From NCBI RefSeq assembly GCF_029989365.1, contig NZ_JAPRAQ010000018.1:1-64000 (forward strand): a stretch of 64,000 bases of DNA, given 5' to 3'. The DNA is from Bradyrhizobium sp. Arg816. Its GTDB lineage: Bacteria; Pseudomonadota; Alphaproteobacteria; Rhizobiales; Xanthobacteraceae. Positions 53,874-62,429 of the stretch are shown here, piece by piece. The position numbers were made by a program, and so were the translations under genes. The notes under the pieces were generated by a model. The model was not told the DNA's origin, did not search any database, and saw only the letters and a program-made list of their open reading frames with translations. Each line of letters begins with the position of its first letter. The first letter of the stretch is position 1.

Positions 53874-55400
53874 ATGCTCGGACGCATTTTCACCGTCGGT
53901 GGTTACACGCTGCTCTCGCGGCTGACGGGATTTGCCCGCGACATCATGCTCGCGGCGATCCTCGGCGCCGGCCCCGTGGCCGACGCCTTTTTCGTGGCGC
54001 TGCGGCTGCCCAATCATTTCCGCGCGATCTTTGCCGAAGGCGCCTTCAACGCCGCCTGGGTGCCGGCCTATGCCCACGTCCATGGCGAGCGCGGGGAGGG
54101 GGCGGCAAAACTGTTCGCCGACCGCATCTTCACGCTGCTGCTGGCCTCTCAGGTGGTACTGCTGATCGTTGCCTGGCTGTTCATGCCGCAGGCCATGAGC
54201 ATTCTGGCGCCCGGCTTTAGTGAGGACGCCGAGCAGCGCAAGCTCGCGATCGAGCTGACCCGGATCACCTTTCCCTATCTGCTGCTGATCACGCTGGTGA
54301 CGCTCTATGGCGGCATGCTCAACGTGATGCAGCGCTTTGCGAGCGCCGCCGCCGCATCGATCTTCCTCAACATCTCCATGATGATGACGCTGGCGCTCGC
54401 CGCCTGGTTTCCCAGTGCAGGGCATGCCGCTGCCTGGGGCGTCCTGATTTCCGGCTTCCTGCAATATTTCCTGCTCGCGGGCGATCTCGCGCGCCATGGC
54501 GGCTTGCCGCGCTTTGCGCCGCTCAAGCTCGACGAGGACGTGCGTGGATTCTTCAAAGCGCTCGGCCCGGCGACGCTGGGCTCGATGGGCACGCAGGTCG
54601 CGCTGTTCGCCGACACCATCATCGCGACGTTCCTGCCGGCTGGCGCGCTCTCGGCGCTCTACTACGCCGATCGCCTCAACCAGCTGCCGATCGGCGTCAT
54701 CGGTATCGCCATCGGCACGGTGCTGCTGCCGGAGATGTCGCGGCGGATTACGGCGAATGACCATGACGGCGCGATGAAGGCCCAGCGCCGCGCCTTCGAT
54801 TTCACGCTGCTGTTCTCGGTGCCGTTCGTGGCGGCCTTCATCACCGTGCCCGACGCGATCATGCGTGCGCTGTTCGCCCGCGGGGCGTTCTCGAAGGCCG
54901 ATGCCGCCGCCGCCGGCGCGACGCTCGCGGCCTATGCCATCGGCCTGATCCCCTTCGTGCTGATCCGCAGCGCGGTCGCAACCTTCTATGCGCGCAAGGA
55001 TACGGCGACGCCGGTCCGCGCCTCGCTGACGGGCATCGCGGTCAACGTCACCCTGAAGGTTGCCTTGATGGGATCGCTTGCACAGATTGGCCTCGCGCTG
55101 GCAACAGCCGTCGGTGTCTGGACCAATCTGCTGCTGGTGCTGTTCTTCGCGGTGCGGCGCGGCTTTCTCGTGCTGGACCGCGCCTGGCTGATGTCGCTCG
55201 CCAAATTCCTGCTGACCGGACTGATCCTCGCCGCCACGTTCTGGCTGATCGCGCGCTTCAGCGGTTCTGCGCTTGGCTCGATGCACTTCAAGGACGAGGC
55301 AACGCTGGTCCTGCTCGCCGTCGGGGGCACGATCGTCTATGCGGTCGCGATCCTCATCCTGTTCGGCCGCAGCTGGCTAGTCTCGCTGGTGCGCGGCTAG
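53874..55400 (+). CDS. murJ: Lipid II flippase MurJ (MviN)
   Basis: This 508-residue MOP-superfamily protein has about fourteen membrane helices. The N-terminal GGYTLLSRLTGFARDIMLAAILG is diagnostic for MviN/MurJ. It also shows FNAAWVPAYA, a central GTQVALFADTIIATFL and later YYADRLNQLPIGVIGIAIGTVLLP. MurJ flips lipid II across the inner membrane for peptidoglycan synthesis and is usually essential. The ATG at 53874 follows the hairpin element, so the gene probably has its own promoter. It ends the polysaccharide region. Confidence 0.94.
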   Translation: MLGRIFTVGGYTLLSRLTGFARDIMLAAILGAGPVADAFFVALRLPNHFRAIFAEGAFNAAWVPAYAHVHGERGEGAAKLFADRIFTLLLASQVVLLIVAWLFMPQAMSILAPGFSEDAEQRKLAIELTRITFPYLLLITLVTLYGGMLNVMQRFASAAAASIFLNISMMMTLALAAWFPSAGHAAAWGVLISGFLQYFLLAGDLARHGGLPRFAPLKLDEDVRGFFKALGPATLGSMGTQVALFADTIIATFLPAGALSALYYADRLNQLPIGVIGIAIGTVLLPEMSRRITANDHDGAMKAQRRAFDFTLLFSVPFVAAFITVPDAIMRALFARGAFSKADAAAAGATLAAYAIGLIPFVLIRSAVATFYARKDTATPVRASLTGIAVNVTLKVALMGSLAQIGLALATAVGVWTNLLLVLFFAVRRGFLVLDRAWLMSLAKFLLTGLILAATFWLIARFSGSALGSMHFKDEATLVLLAVGGTIVYAVAILILFGRSWLVSLVRG

Positions 55401-55479
55401 GCGTGTGCCGATAAGTAAGCGCCAAACTCGCGAATGAAGATTGGACTTCATTGCTCCCAAGAGAAAATGAGATGGCCTT

Positions 55480-55692
55480 ATGGACGCGAAATCAGCCGCA
55501 AGATTTAAACAGCACGCAGAGCGGATCATTGAGGAGTTGTCCTTGGCGCTCACACTCGCCAAAAAAGCCTCTTCAACAGACGAGTTTCTGAAATTGAAGG
55601 CCTCGGTGGGCGATATCATCGCTCGGGTAGACACTATGCTTCTGGACAATATCTATAAAGATCATCCCGATCTGGATGGCATGAAACGCTGA
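55480..55692 (+). CDS. Small helical hypothetical protein (70 aa)
   Basis: The product is almost wholly helical (MDAKSAARFKQHAERIIEEL through KASVGDIIARVDTMLLDNIY), with no membrane segment, signal peptide or cysteine. No family is recognised. The DNA around it is visibly less GC-rich than murJ. A GAGATGGCC stretch upstream offers only a weak ribosome-binding site. It is immediately followed by the first copy of an 82-base repeat. Confidence 0.55.
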   Translation: MDAKSAARFKQHAERIIEELSLALTLAKKASSTDEFLKLKASVGDIIARVDTMLLDNIYKDHPDLDGMKR

Positions 55693-56042
55693 CTTGCTTG
55701 GGTCAATAGCCGCCCTCTCAAAGCGGTCGCAAACGTCCGCTTTGGAATGCTCCTCGCGTAGGGGGATGAAGCGTCGCGTCGAATCACGGCATCGGCTGGT
55801 ACAGCCAGAATCGTCAATCTTGGTACTTTTTTATAGCCAGACGTGACGCATCTACTCGCTACGACCATGGATCGGAACGAGCCCGATCCATCGGGCTTAG
55901 CGGGAGTTCCGGTCGGTGCAGACAACGAGATCGCCGACACGGAGACAGGAGTTCCACACTGCCTGGCATTTTGTGGAAAGCCGGCGCGTGCGCGCTCCCT
56001 CACATTTCCACCGAAGAGACAAATGACCAAGGAGGAAATCTC
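55693..56042. other. Intergenic region of 350 bases: repeat copy and oxidoreductase leader
   Basis: No gene is supported. The first 90 bases hold the repeat at 55704-55784. The rest has only short frames, one of which (55843-56046) overlaps the next gene's start and has no domain. TATAG-like sequence near 55831-55835 could be a -10 box but no matching -35 was found. A strong AAGGAGGAAA ribosome-binding site precedes the gene at 56043. Confidence 0.4.
55704..55784 (+). repeat. 81-base direct repeat, copy 1
   Basis: This stretch (CCGCCCTCTCAAAGCGGTCG, then AACGTCCGCTTTGGAATGCT, then CCTCGCGTAGGGGG and GCGTCGAAT) is about 85-90 per cent identical, by eye, to 57037-57118 in the same orientation. 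The two copies bracket one oxidoreductase gene. AGCGGACGTTTGCGACCGCTTT-like arms give each copy a palindromic core around AAGCGG/CCGCTT. Confidence 0.7.
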
Positions 56043-56960
56043 ATGAAGGCGATCGTTGTAACGGAGCAAGCCGCGGGAACGGCCGGCATGAAGCTGGTGC
56101 ATCGGCCCGAGCCGCAGGCGGCGATAAACGATGTCGTCGTCCAGGTTCATGCGTCGAGATTTATCCCGACTGAGCTTGCGTGGCCCTCGAGCTGGGCCGA
56201 TCGTCTTGATCGCGACCGAACGCCGTCGATCCCTGGGCACGAGCTGGCCGGAGTGGTCTCTGCCCTTGGATATGGAACGACGGGGCTGTCGGTGGGACAA
56301 CGGGTGTTCGGCCTCGCGGACTGGTATCGCGACGGCACGCTGGCCGAGTACGTGGCAATCGAGGCGCGCAACCTTGCGCCGTTGCCGGGCGACGTCGACT
56401 TTACCGTGGGCGCGAGCCTGCCGATCTCGGGCCTCACCGCGTGGCAAGGGCTGTTCCAGCATGGTCGCCTTCAGGCGGGGCAGAGCGTGCTGGCACACGG
56501 CGCGGCAGGCGCAGTCGGGTCTATGGTGACGCAACTCGCACGCGCGGCCGGAGCCTATGTCATCGGCTCCGGACGTGCCGCCGATCGTCAGACAGTGCTC
56601 GATCTCGGTGCGAAGGAGTTCGTCGACCTCGACAACGACGCACTGGAGGACATCGGCGAAGTCGATCTGGTGTTCGATGTCATCGGTGGTGACATCCAGA
56701 CGCGGTCCACAGCACTCATTCGAGCCGGGGGAACACTGGTGTCCATCGTCGGGCCGGCGGAGGCGCGGCCTTCCAACGGGCTGGCGATCGACTTCGTCGT
56801 CGAGGCTGATCGTGCCCAACTGAGCGAGATCGTCCAGCGGGTGCGGGACGGACGACTGCGGATGAACATCGGCAACGTCGCGACCCTCGACGATGCCGTC
56901 GCCGCCTTAAATTCGACCGAGCGACGCAAGGGGAATACGATTATCCGCGTTCGTCCCTGA
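56043..56960 (+). CDS. NADP-dependent quinone-oxidoreductase-like zinc-free alcohol dehydrogenase family protein
   Basis: This 305-residue MDR protein has a GroES-like N-terminal domain (MKAIVVTEQAAGTAGMKLVH, SIPGHELAGVVSALG) and a Rossmann domain with the nucleotide-binding AHGAAGAVGSMVTQLARAAG. The Cys/His zinc ligands of alcohol dehydrogenases are absent, so it belongs with the zeta-crystallin/quinone reductase group that reduces quinones or enals with NADPH. The ATG follows an AAGGAGGAAA site. It stands alone between two copies of an 82-base repeat, which suggests that the unit may have moved or duplicated as a block. Confidence 0.88.
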   Translation: MKAIVVTEQAAGTAGMKLVHRPEPQAAINDVVVQVHASRFIPTELAWPSSWADRLDRDRTPSIPGHELAGVVSALGYGTTGLSVGQRVFGLADWYRDGTLAEYVAIEARNLAPLPGDVDFTVGASLPISGLTAWQGLFQHGRLQAGQSVLAHGAAGAVGSMVTQLARAAGAYVIGSGRAADRQTVLDLGAKEFVDLDNDALEDIGEVDLVFDVIGGDIQTRSTALIRAGGTLVSIVGPAEARPSNGLAIDFVVEADRAQLSEIVQRVRDGRLRMNIGNVATLDDAVAALNSTERRKGNTIIRVRP

Positions 56961-57036
56961 GCGACGCACGTCGGTCGATTCGCGCAGCCGGCCGGCTCGT
57001 CCAGGTCGGCCGTCTGTTGAGAATGTCCCAGGGGGC

Positions 57037-57118
57037 CAATGGCCGCCCTCTCAGAGCGGTCGAAAACGTCCGCTTTGGAATGCCCCTCGCGCAGGGGGCG
57101 TGAACCGTTGCGTCGAAT
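57037..57118 (+). repeat. 82-base direct repeat, copy 2
   Basis: The second copy reads CCGCCCTCTCAGAGCGGTCG, then AACGTCCGCTTTGGAATGCC, then CCTCGCGCAGGGGG and GCGTCGAAT, with about ten mismatches to the copy at 55704-55784. It follows the oxidoreductase gene by 76 bases. Confidence 0.7.
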
Positions 57119-57213
57119 GAGCGAATTCGCCGGAGCGAGGGACTCGCCTCCAGGATGCAGCCAGCCTCCGCACATCCCTTGATTTTGCACGATTGCCGTG
57201 GTACAGGCCTCTC

Positions 57214-57291
57214 ATGATCAAATCAGTGCGCAACATCAACTCGATGGACATGACCCGCTTCGGCTGGGCCGTGGAAGGAGTCGCGCGCTAG
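57214..57291 (+). CDS. 25-codon ORF upstream of a terminator and DUF1127 gene (possible leader peptide)
   Basis: The ATG at 57214 opens a 25-codon frame, MIKSVRNINSMDMTRFGWAV then EGVAR, ended by TAG at 57289-57291. A TTGATT (57179-57184), 17-base spacer, TACAGG (57202-57207) upstream would place the transcript start at or near the ATG, i.e. a leaderless message. A strong terminator follows at 57319, and the DUF1127 gene follows that, in the same reading frame with no other stop between. This could be an attenuator leader peptide, a tiny stand-alone gene, or the amber-interrupted front of a longer protein. No family is recognised. Confidence 0.35.
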   Translation: MIKSVRNINSMDMTRFGWAVEGVAR

Positions 57292-57318
57292 GAATTCGAC
57301 GACGACATCTTTTCCACC

Positions 57319-57351
57319 AGGCCCCGCCGGCATCGGACGGGGCCTTTTGTT
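57319..57351 (+). terminator. Rho-independent terminator between the 25-codon ORF and DUF1127 gene
   Basis: AGGCCCCG at 57319-57326 and CGGGGCCT at 57338-57345 form an 8-base-pair stem followed by TTTTGTTT. It lies 28 bases after the TAG of the short ORF and 40 bases before the DUF1127 start, the position expected of an attenuator. Confidence 0.8.
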
Positions 57352-57390
57352 TGGCCACGCTCCCTGTCGGCACAACAGCAGGAGCATCCG

Positions 57391-57666
57391 ATGCCACCTC
57401 AATTGACGAACAGCACAAGCGAGCCGGAGGTCGACGCCGAGCGGCTCCGCCTCGACTTTTCCATCGCCTTGAGCCTGCTCAAGCGATACTGGCGCGCGTT
57501 TCGGGAGCGGCGCCGGAGCCCCACCGTCTGCTTGCACGACCTGAGTGACAGGGAGCTGATAGATATCGGTTTGACGCGCGGCGAGATCGACTACCTCACG
57601 CCTCAACGCGCCATCGATACGCTGAGAGATCGCGCCACGGATCTTTGGAGGCGGGGCGTGATATAG
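57391..57666 (+). CDS. DUF1127 domain protein (91 aa)
   Basis: This small basic protein has the DUF1127 (YjiS-like) motif LSDRELIDIGLTRGEIDYL at residues 50-68, preceded by a helical stretch with LLKRYWRAFRERRRSP. Some DUF1127 proteins in alphaproteobacteria bind RNA or influence phosphate and carbon metabolism; the role here is unknown. An AGGAG site precedes the ATG. The gene sits just after a terminator, so expression may depend on read-through. A second DUF1127 gene lies at 62430-62702. Confidence 0.8.
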   Translation: MPPQLTNSTSEPEVDAERLRLDFSIALSLLKRYWRAFRERRRSPTVCLHDLSDRELIDIGLTRGEIDYLTPQRAIDTLRDRATDLWRRGVI

Positions 57667-57722
57667 GTGATCAACCGTCAGAAGCGGAGATACGCTTTGC
57701 GAACAAGCGGCAGTCAGCACGA

Positions 57723-57932
57723 CTACTTCTTGGGAGTGCACCGCGGGACGAGTTCGGCAACTATCGTGCCATCGACCGGACCGTTCTTCACAGGGAAATG
57801 ACCGGGCTGCGGCGTTTTCGTCGCATCCCGCTCTGACAGGCGAGGCACCGGGCGAGTCTTCGCGGCCTGCGCCTGCCCAAAGCCGTTTGCCTTGCCACTT
57901 TTTCCACGGCAATATGCCCGCAAAACAACCAT
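57723..57932 (-). CDS. Small basic hypothetical protein (69 aa), doubtful
   Basis: A minus-strand frame from an ATG at 57932 encodes a basic product (MVVLRAYCRGKSGKANGFGQ through VAELVPRCTPKK). The composition is plausible and I have a vague memory of similar rhizobial peptides, but there is no domain and no clear ribosome-binding site. The plus-strand frame here is no better. It fills the gap between the DUF1127 gene and the molybdenum hydroxylase gene. Confidence 0.3.
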   Translation of the reverse strand: MVVLRAYCRGKSGKANGFGQAQAAKTRPVPRLSERDATKTPQPGHFPVKNGPVDGTIVAELVPRCTPKK

Positions 57933-57949
57933 GAGGACGGGATAAGAAA

Positions 57950-60259
57950 ATGGCGGCTCCCATCAAGTTCGGCGTTGGCCAAAGCGTGCTGCGCAAGGAG
58001 GATGACGCGCTTATCCGCGGCAAGGGCCGCTATACCGACGATTACGCGCCGCAGGCCGCACTTCGCTGCCTGATGCTGCGCTCGCCGCACGCGCATGCCA
58101 AATACACCATCGATGCGAGCCGGGCCCGCACGCTGCCGGGCGTTGCGCTGATCCTGACCGCCGATGACGTCAAGGATCTCGGCAATCTGCCCTGCCTGTT
58201 CAATCTCGAGACCGATCCGTTCACCGGCCCGCCTTACCCGATCCTCGCCAAGGACGAGGTGCGCCATGTCGGCGATTCCATCGCCTTCGTGGTCGCCGAG
58301 ACCATTGACCAGGCCCGCGACGCGATCGAGGCGATCGAGGTCAAATGGAGCCCGCTGCCGGCGGTGACCGGCGTCGTCAACGCCGTCAAGAAGGGCGCCC
58401 CGCAGGTCTGGCCGGACAAGGCCGGCAACGTGCTGTTCGACGTCTCGATCGGCGACAAGGCCGCGACCGAGGCTGCCTTTGCCAAAGCGCATGCGGTTGC
58501 CGAAATCAACATCGTCAATCCGCGCGTGGTCGCGAGCTTCATGGAGGCGCGCGCGGCGGTTTGCGAATACGACGCCAAGCGCGATCATCTGACGCTGACG
58601 GTCGGCAGCCAGGGCAGCCATCGCCTGCGCGACATCCTCTGCCAGAACGTGCTCAACATCTCCACCGAGAAAATGCGGGTGATCTGCCCCGACGTCGGCG
58701 GTGGGTTCGGCACGAAGCTGTTTCCGTACCGCGAATACGCCTTGATGGCGGTCGCCGCGCGGCAGCTCAAGAAAGCAGTGAAATGGGCGGCCGACCGCAC
58801 CGAGCATTTCATGGGCGACGCGCAGGGCCGCGATAACGTCACCACCGCCAAGATGGCGCTGGCCGAGGACGGCAAATTCCTCGCGATGGATTGCGACCTG
58901 ATGGGCGACATGGGCGCGTATCTGTCGACGTTCGGCCCCTACATTCCGCATGGCGGCGCCGGCATGCTGCCGGGCCTCTACGACATCCAGGCCTTCCACT
59001 GCCGGGTGCGCACCATCTTCACCAACAGCGTGCCGGTCGACGCCTATCGCGGCGCGGGCCGTCCCGAAGCGGCCTATGTGATCGAACGTCTGGTGGACGC
59101 GTGCGCGCGAAAACTCGATATGACGCCGGACGCCATCCGCCGCAAGAACTTCATCCCGCCGAAGGCGCTGCCGTACAAGACGGCCACGGGCAAGGTCTAT
59201 GATTCCGGCGATTTCGCCGCGCATCTCAAGCGCGCGATGGAGATCGGCGAGTGGAAGGAGTTTCCCAAGCGCGCCAAGGCGGCCAAGAAGAATGGCCTGA
59301 TCCGCGGCATTGGCCTTGCGAGCTATGTCGAGATCTGCGGCGTGATGGGCGAGGAGACCGCCAATGTGCGGCTCGATCCCAGCGGCGACGTCACCGTCCT
59401 GATCGGCACACAGTCGAGCGGGCAGGGCCACCAGACGGCTTATGCGCAGATCGTCGCCGAGCAGTTCGGCCTGCCCCCGGAGCGCGTGCACGTGCGCCAG
59501 GGCGACACCGACGAGATCGCCACGGGGCTCGGCACCGGCGGCTCGGCCTCGATCCCGTCAGGCGGCGTCAGCGTCGAGCGCGCCACGCGTGAGCTCGGGC
59601 AGAAGCTGAAGGAGATCGCGGCGCAGGCGCTGGAAGCCAGTGCCGGCGACCTCGAGCTCTCCGACGGCGTCGTGCGGATTGCCGGTACCGACCGTTCGAT
59701 GTCGTTCGCCGATCTCGCCAAGCGCGGGAGCACCGATCCATCGAAGCTTAACGGCAGTGCGACCTTTGCCAGCGCCGACGGCACCTATCCGAACGGCACG
59801 CATCTGGCGGAAGTCGAGATCGATCCGGCGACCGGCATCATCAAGATCGTCAACTACGTGATCGTCGACGATTTCGGCAAGACGCTCAATCCGCTGCTTT
59901 TGGCGGGCCAGGTGCATGGCGGCGCCATGCAGGGCATCGGTCAGGCGCTGATGGAGCAGGTGGTCTACGGCGCCACCGACGGGCAACTGATCACCGCGAC
60001 CTTCATGGACTACGCACTGCCGCGCGCGGCGGATGGTCCGGACTTCGTGTTCGAGACCAGCAACGTTCCCTGCACGACCAATCCGCTGGGCGTGAAGGGG
60101 GCGGGCGAGGCCGGCGCGATCGGCTCCTGTCCGGCCGTCGTCAACGCCATCGTCGACGGGCTCTGGCGCGAATACAAGATCGACCACATCGACATGCCGG
60201 CCACCCCGGAGCGGGTGTGGATCGCCGTCAACGAGCACCACCGCCGTCACAGCCTTTAA
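57950..60259 (+). CDS. Xanthine dehydrogenase/CO dehydrogenase-type molybdopterin-binding large subunit
   Basis: The 769-residue product is the large (molybdenum) subunit of a xanthine-oxidase-family hydroxylase. It has VLRKEDDALIRGKGRYTDDY at the N-terminus, GGGFGTKLFPYREYAL in the first Mo-cofactor region, TQSSGQGHQTAYAQI in the second, and the catalytic Glu720 in GVKGAGEAGAIGSCPAV. The CoxL active-site Cys loop (AYRCSFR) is replaced by AYRGAGRPEA, so it is not a form I CO dehydrogenase. The FAD (medium) and 2Fe-2S (small) subunit genes are not adjacent, which is unusual. The next gene encodes a class II cytochrome c, a possible electron acceptor. Confidence 0.9.
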   Translation: MAAPIKFGVGQSVLRKEDDALIRGKGRYTDDYAPQAALRCLMLRSPHAHAKYTIDASRARTLPGVALILTADDVKDLGNLPCLFNLETDPFTGPPYPILAKDEVRHVGDSIAFVVAETIDQARDAIEAIEVKWSPLPAVTGVVNAVKKGAPQVWPDKAGNVLFDVSIGDKAATEAAFAKAHAVAEINIVNPRVVASFMEARAAVCEYDAKRDHLTLTVGSQGSHRLRDILCQNVLNISTEKMRVICPDVGGGFGTKLFPYREYALMAVAARQLKKAVKWAADRTEHFMGDAQGRDNVTTAKMALAEDGKFLAMDCDLMGDMGAYLSTFGPYIPHGGAGMLPGLYDIQAFHCRVRTIFTNSVPVDAYRGAGRPEAAYVIERLVDACARKLDMTPDAIRRKNFIPPKALPYKTATGKVYDSGDFAAHLKRAMEIGEWKEFPKRAKAAKKNGLIRGIGLASYVEICGVMGEETANVRLDPSGDVTVLIGTQSSGQGHQTAYAQIVAEQFGLPPERVHVRQGDTDEIATGLGTGGSASIPSGGVSVERATRELGQKLKEIAAQALEASAGDLELSDGVVRIAGTDRSMSFADLAKRGSTDPSKLNGSATFASADGTYPNGTHLAEVEIDPATGIIKIVNYVIVDDFGKTLNPLLLAGQVHGGAMQGIGQALMEQVVYGATDGQLITATFMDYALPRAADGPDFVFETSNVPCTTNPLGVKGAGEAGAIGSCPAVVNAIVDGLWREYKIDHIDMPATPERVWIAVNEHHRRHSL

Positions 60260-60356
60260 GCCCAGATCTCCGCGGCGGGAATAAATGCCCGCCGCCGGGT
60301 TCTATCCATGAATGGCTCTTCCCCCCAACCGTCTTGCGAGCCGGAGAAACAAGCCG

Positions 60357-60806
60357 ATGAAACGGACGATGATAGTCGCGTGCACCCTGCTTCTGGGTGC
60401 GGGTGCCGTGATGGCGCAGCAGGAGATTGCAGTTCAACAGGACAATCTGATGCGCTCGCAGGCCAAGAGCATGTACGGCGTGATCCTCAAGATGACGAAG
60501 GGCGAATTGCCCTACAACCAGAAGGCCGTGGACGAGGCGATCGCCAGTCTCGAGGCCGACGTCGCCAAGATAGCAAAGACCTTCGAGGTCAATCCCAAGC
60601 AGGACGTTGTGAACGCGACCTACGGTTCCTCGTCGAAAGTCTGGCAGAACAAGGCCGATTTCGACTCCAAGATCCCGCCGGTGCAGAAGGCGATCGCGGC
60701 GGTCAAGGGCAAGGTCAAGGACCTCGCGAGCCTGAAGGCGGCCTATACCAGCATCAACGACCGCTGCACCGACTGCCATGAGACGTATCGCCTCAAGCTG
60801 AAGTAG
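60357..60806 (+). CDS. Class II cytochrome c (c'/c556 type)
   Basis: This 149-residue periplasmic protein has a signal peptide ending at about residue 20 (AGAVMA/QQ) and a four-helix-bundle pattern. The C-terminal haem-binding motif CTDCHETYR (CxxCH) marks the cytochrome c prime/c556 class. The ATG at 60357 was chosen over an upstream start because the product then begins with the signal peptide. It lies 97 bases after the molybdenum hydroxylase gene and may carry electrons to or from that enzyme, though the hydroxylase has no visible export signal. Two hairpins follow. Confidence 0.88.
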   Translation: MKRTMIVACTLLLGAGAVMAQQEIAVQQDNLMRSQAKSMYGVILKMTKGELPYNQKAVDEAIASLEADVAKIAKTFEVNPKQDVVNATYGSSSKVWQNKADFDSKIPPVQKAIAAVKGKVKDLASLKAAYTSINDRCTDCHETYRLKLK

Positions 60807-60821
60807 CGGTTGCAGGTCGTA

Positions 60822-60872
60822 GATGGGGTAAAGGGCGGCTTGGCCGGAAGCCGAGGCGCCCGTTACCCCATC
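60822..60872 (+). terminator. Long stem-loop after the cytochrome gene
   Basis: GATGGGGTAA and AGGGCG pair with CGCCC and GTTACCCCATC around a second inner GGCTTGGCCGGAAGCC hairpin. It starts 15 bases past the cytochrome stop codon. It lacks a T run, so it may stabilise the 3' end rather than terminate. Confidence 0.5.
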
Positions 60873-60888
60873 TCCTGGGATCAAGAAA

Positions 60889-60917
60889 CGGCGGTTGCGG
60901 AAGCAGCCGCCTTTTTT
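60889..60917 (+). terminator. Rho-independent terminator
   Basis: GGCGGTTGC and GCAGCCGCC form a 9-base-pair stem (one G-T) capped by a GGAA tetraloop and followed by TTTTTT. Confidence 0.88.
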
Positions 60918-61111
60918 GCGTCGGTGCGCAGCGCAGCGGGGAATACTGTTCGCAAGCCCTGACGGATCACGGTGAGAGCGGTTATCTTTGCTCCAGCCGC
61001 CGCGACACTGGTGTAGGCTTTCGATGCCGGCGCATCTCGCTCCTGACCGCCTCATGACATCAGGAGTTCCAATTCGCGGCGAGAATCTGAATCCAAACAG
61101 CGAGGCAGGCC

Positions 61112-62395
61112 ATGGTCAAACCGTTCCCGTCGAAGACGCACATCGGCAACCATATGCTGCATCCTGAAACGCTGATGCTGACCTATGGCTATGATCCGCA
61201 ATTGTCGGAAGGCGCCATCAAGCCGCCGGTGTTCCTGACCTCCACCTTCGTGTTCAAGACGGCCGATGACGGGCAGGACTTCTTCGATTTCGTCGCCGGC
61301 CGGCGCGAGCCACCGGAAGGGATGGGCGCGGGACTGGTCTATTCGCGCTTCAATCACCCCAACAGCGAAATCGTCGAGGACAGGCTCGCGATCTACGAGC
61401 GCACCGAGAGCTGTGCGCTGTTCTCATCCGGCATGGCGGCGATCGCAACCACGATCCTGGCGTTCGTGCGACCCGGCGACGTCATCCTGCACTCCCAGCC
61501 GCTCTATGGCGGGACGGAAACCCTGCTGACGAACACGCTTGCGCGTCTGTCGATCGGCGCCGTCGGCTTCGCCGATGGCGTTGATGAAGCGGCGGTCAGC
61601 CAGGCCTCGGAGGAGGCCATGCGCAAGGGCCGGGTCTCGATGATTCTGATCGAAACTCCGGCCAACCCGACCAACGGGCTGGTCGACGTCGCGATGATGC
61701 GCCGTGTCGCCGAAGCCATTGGAAAGACCCAGGGACATGTTCCGATCATCGCCTGCGACAATACGCTGCTCGGTCCGGTGTTTCAGCGGCCGATCGAGCA
61801 TGGTGCGGACATTTCCCTGTACTCGCTCACGAAATATGTCGGCGGTCATTCGGACCTGATCGCGGGTGCCGCGCTCGGCGCGAAGGCGATCGTGAAGGGC
61901 ATCAAAGCGCTCCGGGGCGCCATCGGCACCCAGCTCGATCCGCATTCCTGCTGGATGATCAACCGGTCGCTCGAGACGCTGAGCCTGCGGATGGAGAAGG
62001 CCGACAGTAACGCGCGCCTCGTGGCGGACTATTTGCGCGATCACCCCAAGGTGGCGAAGGTTCACTATCTCGGCCATCTCGAGCAGGTTTCGCCGGCCGG
62101 AATGGTGTTCGCGCGGCAATGCCTGGGGGCGGGCTCCACCTTCTCGTTCGACATCGTCGGCGGCAAGGAGGCGGCGGTGAAATTCCTCAACGCGCTGCAA
62201 ATCCTCAAGCTGGCGGTGAGTCTTGGTGGAACGGAGTCGCTTGCGAGCCTGCCTGCAACCATGACCCATTCCGGCGTTCCCGCCGACATTCGCCGCAAAA
62301 TCGGCGTGCTCGATTCCACGATCCGGCTGTCGATCGGCATTGAAAACCCGTCGGACCTGATCGCCGATCTCGCGCAAGCGCTGAACGCGGCGTGA
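61112..62395 (+). CDS. Cys/Met metabolism PLP-dependent enzyme, methionine gamma-lyase-like
   Basis: This 427-residue trans-sulfuration-family enzyme has [20 protein letters not shown] at the N-terminus, [18 protein letters not shown] and [12 protein letters not shown]. The PLP-linked Lys is in [18 protein letters not shown]. The family includes methionine gamma-lyase, cystathionine gamma-synthase and O-acetylhomoserine sulfhydrylase. The overall pattern ([31 protein letters not shown]) is closest to cystathionine gamma-synthase/methionine gamma-lyase hybrids. It would cleave or form a C-S bond of methionine or homocysteine. It is transcribed alone and converges on a DUF1127 gene. Confidence 0.88.
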   Translation: MVKPFPSKTHIGNHMLHPETLMLTYGYDPQLSEGAIKPPVFLTSTFVFKTADDGQDFFDFVAGRREPPEGMGAGLVYSRFNHPNSEIVEDRLAIYERTESCALFSSGMAAIATTILAFVRPGDVILHSQPLYGGTETLLTNTLARLSIGAVGFADGVDEAAVSQASEEAMRKGRVSMILIETPANPTNGLVDVAMMRRVAEAIGKTQGHVPIIACDNTLLGPVFQRPIEHGADISLYSLTKYVGGHSDLIAGAALGAKAIVKGIKALRGAIGTQLDPHSCWMINRSLETLSLRMEKADSNARLVADYLRDHPKVAKVHYLGHLEQVSPAGMVFARQCLGAGSTFSFDIVGGKEAAVKFLNALQILKLAVSLGGTESLASLPATMTHSGVPADIRRKIGVLDSTIRLSIGIENPSDLIADLAQALNAA

Positions 62396-62429
62396 AGGCG
62401 CAGACCCGACATTGCCGGGGCGCGCCCAA

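Larger units (their letters stand above)
60807..61111. other. Intergenic region of 305 bases with two hairpins
   Basis: The region holds the hairpins at 60822-60872 and 60889-60917 listed separately, and then the leader of the PLP-enzyme gene. A short CATGACATCAGGAG segment near 61062-61075 is part of that leader. No gene and no clear promoter were recognised. Confidence 0.45.
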
